Shown: one piece after another, positions 25,315 through 44,400 of the stretch
Layout of the letters: every line of letters begins with the position of its first letter
Numbering within the stretch: the first letter of the stretch is position 1
NCBI RefSeq assembly: GCF_000499385.1
Contig: NW_013651790.1
Span: 90,604-154,603, forward strand
Origin: Eimeria necatrix
Lineage: Eukaryota; Apicomplexa; Conoidasida; Eucoccidiorida; Eimeriidae
DNA length: 64,000 bases
Direction of reading: 5' to 3'
Program-made: the position numbers and the translations under genes
Notes under the pieces: generated by a model
Told to the model about the DNA's origin: nothing
Database searches by the model: none
The model's input: the letters and a program-made list of their open reading frames with translations, nothing else

Positions 25315-26646
25315 TCAGAACTGCCCATTAACTTTTTCGGGGAGCGAGTTCAAGATGTCACCGACTCTCTTCTCAGTCACTTCATCAGTAACAAGGTCTT
25401 TAGGCCCTTCAGGAGAGGCCTCCCCTTGAACTAGCTTAGCAGCACTCCGTGCTGTATTTGCGACAATGGATGACAGACCCTCACCCACAGAACTGGCGAG
25501 AGCGGAAAAGGAAGTGATGGGCGATGCGTCTAGTTCCACTCTTTTTGGTTGGAGTGTTTGCTGGGCTTGTGGTACTGGGTAGGACTGAGCAGGCTTCTGT
25601 GACGGAGAAGGGAAAAGGCGACTCAGGAAACCGCCGAAAATCCCACCGTCTTCCTGCGCACCATCCTCCTTCCTGTGGAGAGGTACATCTGATGTCTGAG
25701 CCGAGCGCGTTTGAACGTCTTCTGCCGTACTTCCCGATCTCCTTTCTTTAGTTGACACTTCATCGACGGCTTCCTCTGCTTGCATTATCTTCTCCTGTGG
25801 TGGTACCACAGCGGGGACTTCCTGTGCAGTCTGTGGCTCTGTTTCTCTGTGTGCACTTGCATTCGGCTCAGCGTCTGAGAACAACAATGCTAGCCAGCTA
25901 GCTAGATCATCGTATTCAGAACGGCTGAAACGAATTATACTTTTGGCTTGCATCGCGGCTTGGAATAGAAACGCATCAGCATAGTATAATGCCTCTTTTG
26001 TCTGCTCTGGGCTTGCGGCCCTGGTGTCGAATGCCGGGAGTAGCAGCTGGCAATTCCAGAAGGCGCCAAGGGCTCGTATTGCATAATGGAGAAGCTGCGG
26101 TCCTAAGGTAGAGTTCAAATGCGGGTCATCATGGAGATTTACTTGGCCTTTCTTAAAGGAATCGACGAGGGAACTTGCCCCTACAAGTCTAAGCAGTTTG
26201 CTCTGTGTTGAGCTGGGAGCAACCATTGGATCACTTTCAAGAAAGCCAAGGTGCCTGCAAACTTCAAAAGGAAGTATTCCTAAGCGACAATCGCCGTAAG
26301 CTAGCGCCGGTCCTGGAAGCGAACTCCCGGGTTGAATCTTTGCTGGCTGTGGATTTGTCCTGGGCTCGAAAGCGGTCTTCATTTCTTCAAGAAGGGCAGC
26401 CTTAGATCTCAGGACGGCTATTGCGTTGATCACACCCATGACCTTTTGCCTCGGCGCAAGCTCTGCAAAGGGTGTGAAGGACGACCGTAACGCAGCTTGG
26501 CTACCAACGCCATCACTGGCTTCGCCAATTGGGCGCTTGACTTGCATATGCTCTGCCACCACATTTGGGTCAGGTGAAGTAGATGCCCCGATTGCCGACA
26601 CAAGACAGAAGGTACACAACGTTAGAGTGAGGAGCTTCATATTCAC
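25315..26646 (-). CDS. Secreted or secretory-pathway protein of unknown function, single exon
   Basis: An intronless frame of 443 residues, unusual among these intron-rich neighbours. It begins with a clear signal peptide: MNMKLL, then a hydrophobic core LTLCTFCLVSAIGAS with likely cleavage after the SAIGA region. Residues of roughly 60-260 are mixed helical with four cysteines (two close together in DCRLGILPFEVCR), a plausible folded extracellular domain. From about residue 270 the chain is acidic/serine/proline-rich and probably disordered, with GGIFGGFLSRLFPS as a short hydrophobic patch. There is no transmembrane segment or GPI signal at the C-terminus (it ends EKVNGQF). In coccidia such proteins are often micronemal, rhoptry, dense-granule or oocyst-wall cargo, but nothing here decides between these. 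Signal peptide is seen; destination is unknown. Confidence 0.75.
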   Translation of the reverse strand: MNMKLLTLTLCTFCLVSAIGASTSPDPNVVAEHMQVKRPIGEASDGVGSQAALRSSFTPFAELAPRQKVMGVINAIAVLRSKAALLEEMKTAFEPRTNPQPAKIQPGSSLPGPALAYGDCRLGILPFEVCRHLGFLESDPMVAPSSTQSKLLRLVGASSLVDSFKKGQVNLHDDPHLNSTLGPQLLHYAIRALGAFWNCQLLLPAFDTRAASPEQTKEALYYADAFLFQAAMQAKSIIRFSRSEYDDLASWLALLFSDAEPNASAHRETEPQTAQEVPAVVPPQEKIMQAEEAVDEVSTKERRSGSTAEDVQTRSAQTSDVPLHRKEDGAQEDGGIFGGFLSRLFPSPSQKPAQSYPVPQAQQTLQPKRVELDASPITSFSALASSVGEGLSSIVANTARSAAKLVQGEASPEGPKDLVTDEVTEKRVGDILNSLPEKVNGQF

Positions 26647-28047
26647 GGCAAAGAAGGAAATTTATTTGGATTACCTGCACACTTTCGGGAAGCTTCTATG
26701 GCAAGCACATAGTAGCCTAAAAACCTGCTCCCAAACAGCTCCTGCTATGTAAATACCAAGAAGAAACCTGTTTGAAATAAATGGCGTGTGAAGATGATAT
26801 AGACGGGCAGGTCGCCCTGCCGTACCTGCTGTGCGGACAAAGTGTCCTTTAGCATTAAATCCCCCCAAACGTATGCAAGTGCAACCGGAACACGATCAAA
26901 AGCGTATCAATTTATGATTTAGCACTTAATAATTACACTGCTGTGGAGCAAGTGGCCAATCTGGAGCGGTGACAAGAACCACCAAATAGTAGTGATCGAT
27001 CCAGGCTATCTGCGCACGTGTCTTTCTATCTTGGCCGCGTAAGCAGGCTAGCACAAAACATTTGTGCCACACATAAATACTGGTAATTTAGAGACATAAA
27101 ATTGGAACGTTTGACCGGAAGAGATGCCCTCTTCTTCTGCAAAGCTACGCCACATTTTCTGGGTGGTGATAAAGGTCACCCACGAGCCTGGCCCACCGTC
27201 ATGGTGTCACGAAGAAATGTGAAAATCTGGAGCGGGCCAACCAGTAAACATACTGTGTTCAGTGTCATATAAAGGAAAATAATGTGTGCTTAAGGAGGTG
27301 TACTGTGTGAAGAGGCTTAGACAGACTCCATAGGACAGGTTCTGCTTGCTGCTCCTGCAGTAGCAACGGTGCGCCTTTTGCCCCAAATGGATGAATATCC
27401 ATGTTGAGCACGACTTATATAGCAGTACATTATCCCAAACATCCTTGAAATTGTCATGAACAACCAGACTAGCCGGCTGGCACTAGTTTGTGCTTAAACA
27501 CGAAACCAGCCGCAACTTGAAGTTACTTCCGTACATGTCGCATTTCCTCTGAATGGCCTATGGAGCGTCAACACGAAGAGTCCCAGCATTCTTCAGCCCC
27601 ATGTTTGTCGGCGGACTCCATGTTCTGTTCAGGAGCCCTTTACCCACTTCTCTTGTAGTGCTGTAATGTGATGTAGCCTGTCCGCACAACGCGACCTGAA
27701 GGTACTTCTCTCTGCAGAGGAATTCATGTGAGGCTCTTGCTGAAGCGGCAATGATACTCTTTTGTAATTGTATGTAGTCTTTACTGCTACTACGGCAACA
27801 AAATATCTGCGCCATCGCGGCTCATGCCAAACCCCCACCAGTCGCTAAATCCTGCAGCGTCACTATCCTGGACATTAGCTTTTTCGACGGTAAGGAACTT
27901 TATAGCTACGAACGTTTCACGTGCTTCCGTGGTTTCTTTTCCACGGAATAATCCGAGCTGCAGCTAACCGTGACGCTCCTGGAGTGCTAGGACACGCAAA
28001 AGGCCGCAGTCAGGCGCTCAAGCCTGTTAGTCCCTCCAACGCTGTTA
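26647..28047. other. Intergenic region upstream of the secreted-protein gene
   Basis: It separates the start of the secreted-protein gene from the end of PEX1, both on the minus strand, so it should hold the promoter of the former and the 3' untranslated region of the latter. No coding frame of note and no repeat is seen. Confidence 0.45.
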
Positions 28048-36380
<8,333 letters not shown>

Positions 36381-38209
36381 CGTGCCAGCAGATCTCCTGC
36401 AGCATGAAGCTTGGGCAAATGCAGCTGCTAAGACTGAGGGCTCTCAAAGAGGGGCAGATGGCAGAGGGGCCCCTTGAGGGCCCCCCTGGGCTGCGGCGCA
36501 GATGTGTCTACTGGGAAATTCCGTTGATTCTAAAGACACATACAGAAGCCATTAAAGCATCTGCAGCTTCCCTGTCAGACCCAGCCCTCGTCAAAGGGCC
36601 AACTGAAACCATGGAGATTCTGCGGTGCTGCTGAAACTTGCAGGAAGCCAGGGACTCAGTGCAGACAGGGCTCGCCGGTGTAAAGAGGTGGACTCAAGAG
36701 TGAAGCTTCAAAGACTTCAGGAATTGAAGGCGACAAATGCATTGAGGAAGGCCCAATGGGGGCCCCTTGGGGACGAAGGCTGCGGGCCCTGTGAGCGAGG
36801 AAAACCCCTCCTTCAATGTGGAGAAAACAGGAATTTCCTGTTTTTAGTTCTTCATAAAGCGTAACAAAGTTTCTTCTTAGTGAAAATATAATATGTAGAC
36901 TCAAGAAGGCTCCTGAGACGCAGCGGGATAGACCGGTCCCCTCTTGTCTCCTGGTGTTTGCACACTGCATTGGCAACTGGAATTGAGGTGCAACAACTTC
37001 AATTGTTGATCTGTGTCTTCAGCGCTACACAGGCTTTATTATTAATTTAAATATAAACACAGAGTCAACCGGTCGTGTGCATGGCATAGATAACTTCGCA
37101 TGGAAACCCAGTAGTGGCAACCTACACCGCAAGTGTCCCTAGTTGAACTCGCATGCACATGCCTCAACTTTACAGTTGGGCAACATTGCTGAGCAACACC
37201 AGCAGCTACAAAAACAACTGCAGCAGGAACGCAAGCTGCTGCTGCGGCAACGCCAAGCTGCTGTGGCAGTTGTGCTACGGGAACCGCACCAGGCCACTGC
37301 TACAGCAGATGCAATCAACGCATACATCTGAAAACATATTTGTGAGTTGGTTTCAAGCGGGTCTGTGTCTGCAAAGCCTGGCAGATGTCTCAGCCACGGA
37401 CTCTGTGTCCTGTGCTTCTTCTGCCTCCCCTGCCGGATTCAACGTGCATGCTCTATGCTCGTTATAATAGCAGATATTCCTCTGTTCCAATTCACAAGCA
37501 TATTTACACTTGCAAATAAGCATGTGCGGATGTGCACTGATCAGAGAAGGAGCGCTCTCGAACGTATCACGCGGGCTTGAGAATAGTTATTTCCCTGTAG
37601 GTAGACTGGAGGGTGCAATTCAGCAGCAGGCTCAGAAGAACGTCTTGCAGATTTTTCATGATACGCACGTTAAGTAGTTTTCGTGCAGAAACATACATAC
37701 GCTGATATACTACCGAAGGTGTTGAAGGAGCTCCCAACCCATTTGTGGAACCCTTCATGGTGTCTGTGTAGCGCAGAAACTCGAATGCAACTACCAAGGA
37801 GAGCACAGACAGAAAAACGGAACAAAGGAATGGTACGGGAGATGGTGGCATGTAAGGCCTCCACATGATTTCACCCCTCCCTGCATGCTGGAGGAAATGC
37901 GAGAACTCATTTAACCACCAAAGTTGGAAAGACGTGTGCTGCGCATGCGGTAAGCGCACCCAAGGAATTTTGTAACCGCAGCTTTTCATCTCAGCCCCAA
38001 AACCGCTGGGACGGTCGGATTTGCGGTTTCTTGTCATGTTGAAGTGTATCCCCTGGGGATACAGGAAGGTACCAATGAGACGCAACTGATAGCTACAAGT
38101 GCTAAAATCAGTTCTGCTTCATGTCTCAGTGGAAGGGACACTGGCCCTCTGGCTTTTGTGCACAATGCCAGGTCTAACTACGCCTGATCGGCAGCCTGTG
38201 CCTCAAATC
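36381..38209. other. Intergenic region between ACBP 3' end and PEX1 5' end
   Basis: It should hold the PEX1 promoter (right of 36,380) and the ACBP 3' untranslated region (left of 38,210). A plus-strand frame at 37,143-37,331 would encode a short glutamine-rich coiled-coil-like peptide, and a minus-strand frame at 37,567-38,085 contains one hydrophobic stretch; neither resembles anything known and neither has supporting neighbours. Confidence 0.4.
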
Positions 38210-40459
38210 TTATAGTCGAGAATATGTCTTCTTCAGCTCGCGCGCTCGCTGCACGTACTCCCTCTTTGCCTCCAAGGCAGAGAGCTTGTCGCAGGCCTTC
38301 CAGGCCTCCTGCAAGAGTCCGCAGCACTCATTAGCAGTCAGAGATGGATTGAGTCTAACTCCCTTGAGCTCCACCAGCAGCAAACGGGGAAAAAAGCACC
38401 TTTATAGAGTAACTCTGATCCTCTGCAATCCCAACGCGGCTGCTACATGCCATGAAGCCAGAATGGTAGCTCGCTACTATGCTAGTCTCCTACCCATTTC
38501 TTGTATTCTCTGATGTTGAAGCGGGATGGTTGCTTGGCCGTGCATGGGCCAGCTGTGGCTCTCTTAAATAGACCGTAAAACCGCAACTGCTCCTCCACAG
38601 AAAGCGGGTTGGGGCCCTTGTAATTTTCAGCCGCTTTCACGAAAGCCTGCAGGTGTCAGCAGACCGTGGGTGAAGAGCAAGAGATTCACTATTTGCGATA
38701 AACAAGAGAAAAAAACGGCGAAAGAAACAACGGGACAAAGCTACAGCAAGAAGCTGACACGCATTTCTAATCGGATACAGGCACGGGCGCCGCCTATTCT
38801 GTATTCTTTCATCTGTGCACTTGTGCGTCAATGTAAGTTTATGTTCCCAACCCACGAATGAGATTTTTGATTAAAAAAAGAAAAAAGGCATGAGGAAGAA
38901 ACAAGAGATCGAGCAGAATAAACAAGTGGACATGGGAGCGCCAGAAACATGGCACAACAAAAATTTCCCATAATACAGGACACAAGCGGCAAAAGCTTTG
39001 AAAGCCATGAGCAGTCAGATTCCTTAGACCTAAATCCTAAACTTTGAACATTCATCCCTAAACTTTGAATCCGTAGCTCCAAAACCTACATTCATAGATT
39101 GACTGACAAATGAATCTTTGCGCGTACCTTGAACTCCGCATCGAGCGTCTGCTCTTCACTTTTCGGTTGTGTCGCTCCGCTCACAACTTGCTGCTGCTTT
39201 GACGGCTCCTTCTGCACCTGCCGCTGCTCACTGTGTCGTTCAGCTACTCTAGCCCGCTGCTGCTGTTGTTGCCGTTGCTGTTGCCGCTGCTGCTGCTTTT
39301 GCTGTGGCTGCTGCTGCAGTCCTGGCGTGACGGCTCCACCATCAAGGCTTATTGACTCTACCGGTCTTCCGTCTTTCATGTCTATGAGCTTCTGAATTAA
39401 CTCGCCAGCGTACTTCTCGTGAACAGTCAGCTGCTTGCGACCCTGCTCAGCCTTCGAAGAGTATAGAGGTGGCAATTCAGGTATTGGTCCGCCAAAGGGG
39501 CCCGCTTGGGCGTTTTTCTTGGGTACTCCCGAAGAAATGCCTGTTGCTTCCATCGCTGCATTGATTCCGTCCACAGCTGCTGCTACGACCCGCTGCAGCG
39601 ACAGCAGCAAGTCTTTCTGCAGCCCTGCAAACAAGCCCTTCTCTGGCCTCAAGGCAGAGCTGAGACTCTCAACTGAGACAGAGCCCATGCCAGATGGAGC
39701 AGAATCAGCATCAGTTGCGCGCCTGCTGCTGCTGCTGTTGCTGCTGCGTGTCTGTTGCAGGCGCTGAAGGGCGTCGCGAGCTAGTTTCGCGGCCACTATG
39801 GCGAAGAGCAGACGAGCCACGCACCCTCTAGTCGATGTGCACTGAGAAGTCTGTTGCTGCTGCTGCTGCGGCTGCTGCTGCGGCTGCTGCTGCAGTTGTT
39901 GTTGCTCTATAGGACTCACAGTAAGGTGGGCGTGGCTCTCAGGTGTCTGGCCGTGCTGCTGCGGCTGTGGTGGGCTCAGCTGCGGGACGCAAGCCTGCTG
40001 CTGCGGAGGCAGCTGCAGAGGCCATTGTGGCTGCTGCTGCAGCACAACGGGGACGATCTGCGGCTGGGGGGCCACAACTGGGGTGGCTCCCAGGTGCGCA
40101 GCTCGCTGTATGCAGCAGGGGCAGGTAGTGCTAGCGCCGGGGGTCGTCTGTTGGTGCTGTTGCTGCTCTTGATTCTGTGGTTTCTGGAGCTGCTGCAGTG
40201 CCTTTGCAACAGCTTGTGGGTCGGTGAGGACTTGTGCCTGCTGCGCGAGTGCGTCTTTTCCATTCTTTTTAAGGTGTGCGTACACCTCGCGGGCAATGCG
40301 GGATAGCTGCTGGCCTGAGAGCCCCAGAAATAGAGGATCAGAATTCAGAGTCTTCTCTGCGACCATGAGGAGCGCCTCAGGCACAGAGTCCATAGAAACC
40401 AAACCTGCCATTGCTGCGGCGGTTGGGTGCTGCGCACTCGTCGGAGTGGGGCGGGACAA
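38210..40459 (-). CDS. Acyl-CoA-binding protein with long glutamine-rich N-terminal extension, 3 exons
   Basis: Binds long-chain acyl-CoA esters and buffers or transports them. Exons on the minus strand are 39128-40459, 38494-38646 and 38210-38308, all phase 0, giving 527 residues if translation starts at 40,459. The last 90 or so residues are a full ACBP domain: AEFKAFVKAAENYKG, PLSVEEQLRFYGLFKRATAG, FNIREYKKWEAWKACDKLS and REYVQRARELKKTY; the YGxxKxAT signature and the final helix tyrosine are present. The first 440 residues are low-complexity, with poly-Gln runs, and contain one moderately hydrophobic helix (CVARLLFAIVAAKLA) that might anchor the protein to a membrane as in ACBD5-like proteins; that is a guess. 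Free ACBP is about 87-90 residues, so this is a fusion or extended form. An alternative start is the downstream MAGLVSMDS methionine. Confidence 0.9.
39241..39320. repeat. CTG/CAG-type repeat in ACBP exon 1
   Basis: Imperfect CTG/TTG/CCG triplets encode the QQQQRQQQRQQQQ-type stretch before the ACBP domain. A second tract at about 39,852-39,905 encodes another glutamine run. Confidence 0.8.
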
Positions 40460-41447
40460 AGGGCGTTACCAGGTGAGAGAAAGGAGCAAACAAGCTCAGC
40501 TCAAGGTGCACTACGCGGGAATCTGCGCAGCAGCGCTGCTGCGGGTGCCCCTGCCGCTGCTGTTGCTGCTGGTGGGCGCCCGTCTCACTCCTGTCCTCCA
40601 GAGTCAAGGAGCTTCGCAGGGAAATAGGAAGCTAATTTGAAGCGACAATGGAGCTAATGGCAAATAAAGGTGTGAGGATGGATAGGGGGAGGTCCGCGTG
40701 CGCTGCCCGACGGACACGGGCTGCGTGGAGCCGAAAAGAGAGAGGAAGGACTGGGGTCCTTTGTCTGAGGTGTACGTACAGCGGCCGGTAGACAATGCCC
40801 CTCTAGTGCTGTTTATCTAGCTAGATGAGGAGCGCAATGAAACTACACACAGAGACACACACCCGCAAACACAGAGACAGGCGGACCGCACGAGACGGGT
40901 CTTTGTGGCCCCAGCCAGCAGCAGGCAAAGAGAGGTAAAAACCTCTATTTCTTCCTTCCCTATCCATTCTGGCTCTCCAAATGCATGCAGATTTACTCGT
41001 TCGCTCAATATTGGGCGGGAAAGAACTACAGCTTGCAAACTTACGGCGTTAACGCTCCCGCCTACATGCAAACGCTAGCTAGGGGGCCCTCAACGGTTCA
41101 TTGTTCGGCCTTGTTGTCCATTCATAACCCCTGTTGGCCTATTTCTTTCTATGTACCAAAGCTCTACCTCTTAATACAAACTAACAAAGCTGGAGGGGCC
41201 CCTCTGGGCCGCCTGTAGTCAGTGAAACCCTTGCATCGAGCCACACATCTGGGGCCCCATGAGACCTCGTAAAGCACACTGAGCCTGGCTTACTCCCTGA
41301 AAGACTAAAATGACTACATAAGGGCTCTTGGCTGCTGAAGGGTTTCAAAGAGCTGCAGCCAGAGGGGTTCGGGAATTGGGGCCTTGAAGTTAGGGGGGCC
41401 ACTCGTCCCTCTGTGGATCTCCACATGCCCACAAATCCTTCCCCTTC
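40460..41447. promoter_or_regulatory. Divergent promoter region between ACBP and TAM41
   Basis: The two genes point away from each other across about 990 bases, so both promoters should lie here. It contains a GTGTACGTACA element (40,770-40,780) and one ATGCATGCA stretch at 40,981, a core known to be bound by apicomplexan AP2 factors. No coding sequence is seen. Function is inferred from gene orientation only. Confidence 0.45.
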
Positions 41448-44400
41448 ATGACTGCTGAAAACGCTCCTTCGGGGCCCTCTGGGGGGCTCCAAGTCCTGGG
41501 GAGAGCTCCGAACAGCCTGGGCCTTTTGGATGTGTCTCCTGTCGATTGCTGCATTTACTATGGCTCCAACTTCTTCACCCAGCTCAAAGAAAAGCCAGAG
41601 GCCCCAGGGGAAGCTTCAAAGTGGCCCCAGGAATCGCCAGGGGAACCCTATAAGGGAGCAGGGGGGCCCTCTGGGGCCCCATCGCAGCACAGAGTGAACA
41701 AGGCGAGCCGACTAGGGGCCCCCATGGCAGATATGCTGCTGCTGGTGCCCCAGAATCAGCTGCTGCAGTGGCACAGGGAGAATCTTGAGAAAAGAGTTGA
41801 TCACTATGCCCCATTTTTCAAGTATCTTTCACGTTTTGGGGGCCCAGAGGCTGCTGCTGACTTTGCTGTGCGCCTCACAAATGCCTCGGGAGTTCCCGTG
41901 TTGTTCAACTGCAGAGTCCCGCTGGATCCTAACGGCACTGAGGTGCGCTGCGTTTTGTGTGTTGTGCAAATAAGGATTCTAGTTTCTTGATTCTACCCTA
42001 GGTCGGTGTTAATATAATTGCCCCCGTATTGCCCCCGTTGCTGCGGGTGTTGCTGCTGCTGCTCCCAGTGATTCTGTTGCTGCTGTTGCCGCTGTGTGTG
42101 GAATCGTTTGGAAGTATTGTTGCTGTTGTCGGGGCCCTGCAGCAAGGGGAACTGCAGTTGACCGGCCTGCTGCTACAGCAGCAGGATCAGCAACAGCTGC
42201 TGCTCCTGTTTGTTGTGCACACTTGCTACTGCTGCTGCTGTGGTTGCTGCTGCTCAGCTGTGCAAGTATGGCGTACTGCCTACGGAGGCCTTCATTGAGG
42301 ATTTGAAATTCTGGGTCCACTTCTACTTTGCTGGCCGCATGCAGAAACCAGTGCGCTGCCCACACAAATTTTGGTTTGGGGGTCCCGCCGTGACTGGGAG
42401 GCCCCCAGTCGTGGGGGCCCTCTTTGGCTTAACTTCATGGCTCAAAGTCTTGTTTTGTTTTGATCGGGCTCGGTAGTGTTTGTCTCTAAGGAGCTTTGCT
42501 GGCACTCTTTTGTCTGGGCCAGTGGGGAAGTCCTAGAAAACCCAAAGGGGGAACCGTGGCCTTGAGCTATTTAAGGTGTATGTATAGCCATTCGCAGCTG
42601 CCTGTCTGGAATCGCCGGGTGTACCTACACCAGGACTTGGTGTGTGCTTTACTTCTATGGATGTGACAGCTGCGCTGTCCATACACCGTAGCGATGCTGG
42701 GAACAGGATGCATTTGCACCTGCTGCTGTCACTGGACTGGTGTGGTGTCTGTACACAGGTGCACTTGTGCTGGAATGGTACCGCCAAAGGGCAAGCAGAA
42801 GTGGAAGAGGCCCTCCACCTTAACAGGCTCAACGCGGTAAGTTTAGTTTATTGTAATGGCTGCTTTGTTGCAAATCTTTATCCTCCTCTGTCTTCTCTGC
42901 TAGGTGGAACCATTTCGTCCATCTTCTACCTGTTGTGACTTCGTTGGGGTCTTTGCCCTTTCCCAGCTGCTCTGCAGGTGTCCCTCCCTTCTTATGTATG
43001 TGTTTTCTTTGTCGCACATGCCTTCCTGTGTGTTTCTCGTCTTGGTGATTTGCCTGTTTCGGTGTCTGTCTAGGGCCGTCTGTGTTTGTCCTTTTGCTTC
43101 TGTCTCCATTTTGACGGCTTTTATATGCTTGCTTCTTTCCCTTGTTGCATTTGTATCTCCATTTGCATTTCCTCCTTTCAAGCCCAACATCCTTGTGTGC
43201 ATGCTGCTTTCAGCTTCGCCTCGCCTTGCTGCTGCTGCCTGAAAAAGTGACCCTCGATTGTCTTTTGGCCGAAATCGTTTCTCTGTCTTATATAGGTGGG
43301 TAAGCCTTTCTCCCACCCGTCTTACATTGCGGTTTTCTTATATGATAGATGATATATTAGGGTTAAGGGTTATGCATGAGACATGGGCCATGAAAAGCCA
43401 CAAACTAGAATGCAGGCATGGATGATACCCTCATTGTGTGGGCGTCTGCACGCAGGCGACTTTAGAGTACTCGTCGCGGAGGACCCCAACAAAGTGCAGG
43501 CCATTGTAAGTTCAAAAGCGTCTTGCTGGTTCAAAATAACCCCAGAAGGGATTTTCAGAAAGCCTGGAAAAGCCCTGTAGGGACATCTTAGAGGTCCCGC
43601 GAAACCCCTTTTAAACGCTAAAGGGGGTTCCTTACTACTTCCTTAGCACAGTCTAGGTTCTCATGGGACTCAGCTGATTACCCAGGGTTTGTTCAGGCCC
43701 CTAGGGTTCTTCGTATGAACTTATGAAGATTTTCTAGAAATATTGAGGGCCCTCTAGATACCCCTTGAGGAGCAAGTCACCGACCTCCGCCAACGGCAGT
43801 GGCGGATAATTTGACCTGTTATGAAGGAAGGATGCTTCCAGCTGCTATTTGTTTGTGTCTTCTGCATTTAGGTGAGAGGCCAGGCGAAGGAGCTTTGTGC
43901 CATTTATCTCCCACTGCTTTTACAGATTCCCTCAGTGCATGTTGACCAGGATGGCCCTCACGGCTTGGCCCAGAGGCCCTTCACTGGATTTCAAAGTCAC
44001 ACACAACCGCCGGGAGCAAGAGCCCCCAAGGACACAGAAAATGGAAGTGCTGAGGAGGGAGCCGCACTCAGCAGCATCCTTATTAGAGTGAGGCTCAAAG
44101 GAGAAAACACAGAAAGGCGTAATGTTTACAGTTCCAGATCTAGGTCTTTGAGTTTAGACCTTGCGTGCGTGACTCTGTGCAGCAAGACAGGTCCCCTGCT
44201 GCTCTCGCAGCGCTCTACAGCCCGCTGCCCCTCTCTTTTCGCCGAAGAGCCGAAGCTTGTGAGTCCAAAAAGTAAAACTTACGGCGAAGAGCCCAAACCT
44301 CAACCTGTCAACATCTACTAGCCTCGTACTAAACGAAGTTACGCAAAATCGTCTGCGCTGATTGCAGCACTGGGAACTTTGCCTCATGTCTTTTCTTTAT
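41448..44400 (+). CDS. TAM41: TAM41-like mitochondrial phosphatidate cytidylyltransferase, 3' end unresolved
   Basis: Makes CDP-diacylglycerol from phosphatidic acid and CTP at the inner mitochondrial membrane, the entry to cardiolipin synthesis. Exons: 41448-41942, 42258-42350, 42759-42836, 43214-43295, 43456-43505, 43872-44087, then at least one more exon near 44,350 that I could not define. All six exons join in phase. Family blocks in order are VDCCIYYGSNFF (the YGSG nucleotidyltransferase motif with G changed to N), ADMLLLVPQNQLLQWHREN, YGVLPTEAFIEDLKFW, FYFAGRMQKPV, LLLLPEKVTLDCLLAEIVSL, and GDFRVLVAEDPNKVQAIV. Between the first two, about 60 residues of Pro/Gly-rich sequence (GGGGCCCC-type DNA) are inserted. 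The chosen start MTAENAPSG is the first in-frame ATG. After 44,087 a frame with ALGTLPHVFSLL resembles the family C-terminus but the joining phase is unclear. Confidence 0.88.

Noticed and set aside
37567..38085. A 172-codon minus-strand frame with one hydrophobic segment
   Set aside because: It has no resemblance to known families and no convincing splice partners, and it lies where the 3' untranslated region of the ACBP gene is expected.
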